Source of the DNA: Lachnospiraceae bacterium
GTDB taxonomy: Bacteria; Bacillota; Clostridia; Lachnospirales; Lachnospiraceae
Length of the DNA: 64,000 nucleotides
NCBI GenBank assembly: GCA_014804675.1
Contig: JAAUZH010000004.1
Span: 47,265-111,264 of the forward strand
Direction: 5' to 3'
Shown: in pieces, positions 60,956-64,000 of the stretch
Position numbering within the stretch: the first letter of the stretch is position 1
Layout: every line of letters starts with the position of its first letter
The notes under the pieces: model-generated
What the model saw: the letters and a program-made list of their open reading frames with translations, nothing else
Told to the model about the DNA's origin: nothing
The model's database searches: none
Position numbers and translations under genes: made by a program

Positions 60956-61174
60956 TATTATAAAACATGAAAAATAAATACTGTCAGATGGGAGGCAAAT
61001 CATTAGAATAACTAATCCTTTTGTTCTTTTATTTATGAATTTTTATTTCATGTGGTATTGTAATAAATGCACCTTTTTCGCTCATTAGAAGCTCTGCCAC
61101 ATTGGCACCACATCTGCTGTTTCGGTCTGTCCTGCCGGGCATCTGGCAAACATATTTCTATAAAAATTACAATT
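60956..61174. other. gene-free interval
   Basis: 219 bp between the exporter promoter region and the aldo/keto reductase terminator. No open frame with a ribosome-binding site, no promoter and no clear repeat was found. Confidence 0.5.
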
Positions 61175-61224
61175 AAAAAAGACAATGCCGCTTTCTCCTA
61201 CTCTGTTTAGCAGGTGAAAACGGC
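61175..61224 (-). terminator. terminator after the aldo/keto reductase gene
   Basis: A 16-pair stem (GCCGTTTTCACCTGCT with AGTAGGAGAAAGCGGC; two wobbles, one mismatch), 6-nt loop, followed on the minus strand by ATTGTC and six T. Confidence 0.75.
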
Positions 61225-61267
61225 ATATACTATATTTTTCGCAATACATCACCGGATATAGAAAGAC

Positions 61268-62113
61268 CTATTCCTGACTGTCTAAATCAATTTCATAGGC
61301 GGCATAGCCTTCTTCCTTCTCCGGTGTTGCATTATAATACCGGACATTCTTATTGATTTTTGCAATCTCAGCCATCTCTGCATCTGTCAGTTCAAAATCA
61401 AAAATATCTGCATTTTCCTTGATATGGTCGGGATTGGTAGAGCCGGGAATAATCTGATTTCCCATCTGTACATGCCAGCGCAGAATAATTTGTGCATTGC
61501 TCTTGCCATATTTTTCTGCTAATGTGGTAAACACCTGCTCCTCCATCAGAGTCTTGTCGCCGTGTCCCAGCGGATACCATGCCATCACGCGGCAGCCACA
61601 GCTTTTCAGCATATCAATTGTTTCGGTATCCATGTAGTAAGGATGTGCTTCCATTTGGATTACATGGGGCTTAATCTCACATTCTGAAAGCAGCTTCTGA
61701 AGTTTTTCTCCATGAAAATTGGAAATACCGATAGCTTTTATCTTACCTTCTTTATATGCTTTTTCCAGTTTGCGGTAGCCTGCCATAAAATCACCAGCGG
61801 GCTGGTGGATAAACATGAGGTCAATATAATTTGTATCAAGAAGCTGCAGGCTTTTTTCTACAGTTCCTTCTGTCAGATACTGGCTGGCCCAGATTTTGGT
61901 AGAGAGGAAGATATCCTCACGTGCCACTCCAGATTTCCTCATGCCCCGGCCTACAGCGCGTTCATTCATATATGCCTGTGCTGTATCAATCATGCGGTAA
62001 CCGCAGCTCAACGCATCCAAAACAGCCTGTTCGGCCTGTGCCGGGGTCATCATAAAAGTACCTATGCCCACTGCCGGCATCTGAACTCCATTGTTAAGTG
62101 TAAATGTCATCAT
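61268..62113 (-). CDS. Aldo/keto reductase
   Basis: 281-aa NADPH-dependent reductase of the AKR5-like group. Catalytic tetrad: Asp43 and Tyr48 (MIDTAQAYMNE), Lys73 (LSTKIW) and His103 (MFIHQP). IPGSTNPDHIKEN is the cofactor-binding region. The substrate is unknown. Two adjacent ATG codons could start it. It follows the esterase gene by 109 bp on the same strand. Confidence 0.92.
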   Translation of the reverse strand: MMTFTLNNGVQMPAVGIGTFMMTPAQAEQAVLDALSCGYRMIDTAQAYMNERAVGRGMRKSGVAREDIFLSTKIWASQYLTEGTVEKSLQLLDTNYIDLMFIHQPAGDFMAGYRKLEKAYKEGKIKAIGISNFHGEKLQKLLSECEIKPHVIQMEAHPYYMDTETIDMLKSCGCRVMAWYPLGHGDKTLMEEQVFTTLAEKYGKSNAQIILRWHVQMGNQIIPGSTNPDHIKENADIFDFELTDAEMAEIAKINKNVRYYNATPEKEEGYAAYEIDLDSQE

Positions 62114-62221
62114 TGATTTGTCCTCCTACTCAAAATTTGATTTTTATTCTGATAAGTCAGCTTTTCTAATGTTACGGGATGTTCTGCAGGACGTTCATAT
62201 TCAGAGGGAATATTCCTTTTC

Positions 62222-63259
62222 TTACATCTGCTTTTCCCAAAAAGCGATGGCATCATCCATCCAGCCCTCTGCCACGGTTCCTGTTCCAAGACCAAATCCA
62301 TGCCCAAGGTCTGGATATTTGTGAAATTCCGTATCAATTCCAAAGGCATTCATCTGTTTTAGACGACTTTCCATCATCTGCCAGCTTGCAATACCATCGT
62401 TTTCACCTACGCATACATAGGTGGGCGGGTCATTTTCCGTATATTCAGAATGACCAGTGTACTGCATGACCACTGTACCGGGTCTTGGCAGATTCTCTCC
62501 ACCAAAAGCTGCCGGGCCGCAGCTTCCCAGATATGCTGCCATCCTTGCGCCAGCGCTGCCACCCCATAAGGAATAACAATCTGTATCTATTTCCAGTTCT
62601 TCTGCATGTTCAAAGATGAAACTGATGGCTCTTGCAAGATCCTCACAGGCTGTCTGTGCTCCCGGACGGTAAATCAAAGCGAAAGCATGATAGCCCTTCT
62701 TGGATAATTCCAGTGCATGTGGAAAGCTGTCATGCATGGCACCCACATAAGCAAAACCACCGCCTGCATTGCATATTGCAAATTTTTCCCCCGGCTCTCC
62801 TGAAAAGAAAAATAATCCGGTATTCTCTTTTGTGGGATTAGCCGCCTTTTCTTCCTTGGAATAGATATCATAGAAAATGGTATCGCCGGCTTCTGCATGG
62901 TCTTTCATATAGTTTGTGATTTCCACTGTCTTATCTGGGTCAATATGGCTGTACCATGTAAGCCTCAGACTCCCAAGGGTGTCCCCACTGTAATAACCGG
63001 TATCTGCTGGAAAAATAAGCCTTCCATACTCACCAAAAACAGGATCATTTATCACATCGGATATAGCCGTATGGGTTGTAAATTGTCCTTCTGGATTCAT
63101 TTCTGTACCACCTTCACTATTCTGTGCTGATTCAGTCCGAGAAGAATCCACGGATATTTCTTCTTCCTGATTGTCATTTTCCTGCCTTGTATTTCCACAT
63201 GCTTCAAGCAGCATTACACTGATAACTACAAAAAGTCCCATTATAATCATTTGTTTCAT
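62222..63259 (-). CDS. Alpha/beta-hydrolase esterase, lipoprotein
   Basis: 345-aa protein. The N-terminus has a signal with lipobox LLEAC (Cys21), then an acidic, Ser/Glu-rich linker (about 25-60). The hydrolase domain carries the nucleophile in WGGSAGARMAAYLG, the acid in VCVGENDGIASW and the His in DLGHGFGLG. This resembles acetyl-xylan-esterase or BD-FAE-type enzymes. It should be anchored outside the cell. The ATG at 63259 is used because it starts the signal peptide; a longer frame reads 22 residues upstream. Confidence 0.82.
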   Translation of the reverse strand: MKQMIIMGLFVVISVMLLEACGNTRQENDNQEEEISVDSSRTESAQNSEGGTEMNPEGQFTTHTAISDVINDPVFGEYGRLIFPADTGYYSGDTLGSLRLTWYSHIDPDKTVEITNYMKDHAEAGDTIFYDIYSKEEKAANPTKENTGLFFFSGEPGEKFAICNAGGGFAYVGAMHDSFPHALELSKKGYHAFALIYRPGAQTACEDLARAISFIFEHAEELEIDTDCYSLWGGSAGARMAAYLGSCGPAAFGGENLPRPGTVVMQYTGHSEYTENDPPTYVCVGENDGIASWQMMESRLKQMNAFGIDTEFHKYPDLGHGFGLGTGTVAEGWMDDAIAFWEKQM

Positions 63260-63356
63260 AATAGAATCCAGTGCTTCATCCAGCACCTTTACCTCCCAAT
63301 CCGTCAACACAATATGTAACACCAAATAGCTTCCATTGCGTATGCTCTAACTTCTT

Positions 63357-63701
63357 TTAAATAGTTTCCGATAATGTTGCCGCTCCGCTTTTGTCCATTG
63401 CCATTCCTGCATATTCCATGCCATAAAGCTTTGCAAACCGCTTCATGGTAAATTCGCCTGCCTCAAGCATCCACTTTTCCGGAGCAGCTCCCTGAAATAC
63501 AAAGTACAAGGTTTTCCCTGAAAATTCCCCCTGCTCTGCCAGCCCATAAAATCGATCCAGCACATCACGCACTAAGCCGCAGATATTATGCCAGTATAAA
63601 GGCGAGCCAATGACAATCACCTCTGCCTCTTTCATCCGGGAAATAACCTGACCAAGCTGGTCATCCTGATTTCTCCTTAATATTTCAATTTTCCTATCCA
63701 C
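63357..63701 (-). pseudogene. NADPH-dependent FMN reductase/flavodoxin-like protein, N-terminally truncated
   Basis: A 114-codon frame that contains the second half of a flavodoxin-fold protein (AEVIVIGSPLYWHNICGLVRDVLDRFYG, SGKTLYFVFQGA). The N-terminal FMN-binding GSPR loop and the first 50 or so residues expected in this family are absent; the frame begins with a run (DRKIEILRRNQDDQLG) fused to the upstream gene's end. It has no ribosome-binding site. It is probably a decayed gene. Confidence 0.65.
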
Positions 63702-63964
63702 TTATCTACTGTTTTCTGTGACGGTACATCATAAAAGTTTCGTCCTTTCAGCCATTTTGTCTTAGCGGATAGCTTTGCTTTTGTTTTCAAATGCTTTGCA
63801 CTGCTTCCAAGTCCGCTGCTAATAGAGGTAGAGAAAGGCACAACGGTTTTTCCTTTCAGACTTACATTTTCCACCAGTGTGTAAACAATGTGCGGCGCTT
63901 CGCCCCACCAGATGGGATATTCTTCTGTCAAGTATGGACTAAAAAAAAATTTCATTTTTTTCAA
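63677..63964 (-). pseudogene. flavodoxin-like protein, N-terminally truncated
   Basis: The frame preserves the C-terminal half of a flavodoxin_4-type protein (YPIWWGEAPHIVYTLVE, GKTVVPFSTSISSGLGSSAKHL). The N-terminal half with the first FMN loop is missing. Its TTG start has no ribosome-binding site, and upstream the frame runs back only about ten codons to a TAA, so it does not continue outside the window. It overlaps the next truncated flavoprotein by 25 bp. Confidence 0.6.
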
Positions 63965-64000
63965 CTTTTCTGGAACACTCCCATGCAGGTCTTATTCTGC

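Noticed and set aside
1..64000. CRISPR arrays, tRNA or rRNA genes
   Set aside because: No regularly spaced repeats and no cloverleaf or rRNA-like sequence was found on reading through. A tRNAscan or Infernal run was not possible.

Overview
The window looks like chromosomal DNA of a low-GC Gram-positive anaerobe of the class Clostridia, most likely family Lachnospiraceae. The evidence is the gene content and order: radC-mreBCD-PBP2-minCDE-rodA-mgsA, ylmE-sepF, a Prp-processed L27 with its N-terminal leader, RecU, short HisG plus HisZ, YneA next to LexA, and an RsiV-type anti-sigma factor. Promoters are plain sigma-A type (TTGACA/TATAAT, 17-bp spacers) and ribosome-binding sites are strong AGGAGG types. 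I cannot name the species. No tRNA, rRNA, CRISPR array or transposase gene is visible.

Positions 1-17.6 kb (plus strand) are cell-shape and division genes: radC, mreB, mreC, mreD, a 954-residue PBP2, minC, minD, minE, rodA, a methylglyoxal-synthase homologue and a D,D-carboxypeptidase lipoprotein. Then come a small P-loop protein, an HlyD-like membrane protein, ylmE/yggS, sepF, aroB, lspA, an RluD-type pseudouridine synthase and a cytidylate-kinase-like protein. 17.6-22.8 kb carries a tyrosine recombinase and a TtcA-type tRNA thiolase (minus), an AI-2E-family permease and dtd (plus), and a divergent yneA-like/lexA pair separated by a cluster of five candidate SOS boxes.

22.9-39.1 kb (mostly minus) is the conserved block TIGR03960 - TIGR03936 - RNase G - rplU - prp - rpmA - obgE - yhbY - nadD - yqeK - rsfS, broken in two places. 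Between RNase G and rplU sits an accessory segment of about 6.8 kb. It holds a small secreted peptide driven by a consensus promoter, two FtsX-type permeases, an ABC ATPase and a lipoprotein (reminiscent of lactococcin-972-type bacteriocin operons), a divergent SigV/RsiV-like ECF pair, and a Nudix hydrolase. Between the two radical-SAM-associated genes sits a non-coding element of about 640 bp.

39.2-44.4 kb is a his operon (hisZ-hisG-hisD-hisB-hisIE, the last with a degenerate HisA/HisF-like N-terminal domain). 44.8-45.4 kb contains a decayed toxin-antitoxin locus. 45.4-49.5 kb has recU, an Agr-type sensor kinase/LytTR regulator pair and a BspA-like secreted protein. 49.6-56.7 kb holds RluA and RsuA pseudouridine synthases, a short-chain dehydrogenase, YgiQ and a YlbJ-like membrane protein. 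56.8-60.9 kb is a MarR-regulated heterodimeric ABC exporter. The window ends with an aldo/keto reductase, a lipoprotein esterase and two truncated flavoprotein genes.

The most unusual content is a two-module non-coding element present twice (36,196-36,836 and 52,258-52,934). Module A is 236 nt in both copies: a 68-bp stem capped by twin hairpins. Module B is 138 nt in both copies: a 25-26-bp stem around a conserved, branched core. The stem sequences differ between copies, yet pairing is kept by compensatory changes (17 of 34 pairs in the distal stem of A, four in B). In both places the element fills the gap between two minus-strand genes in the same order: stop codon, B, spacer, A, next start. 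I do not recognise it as a named family.
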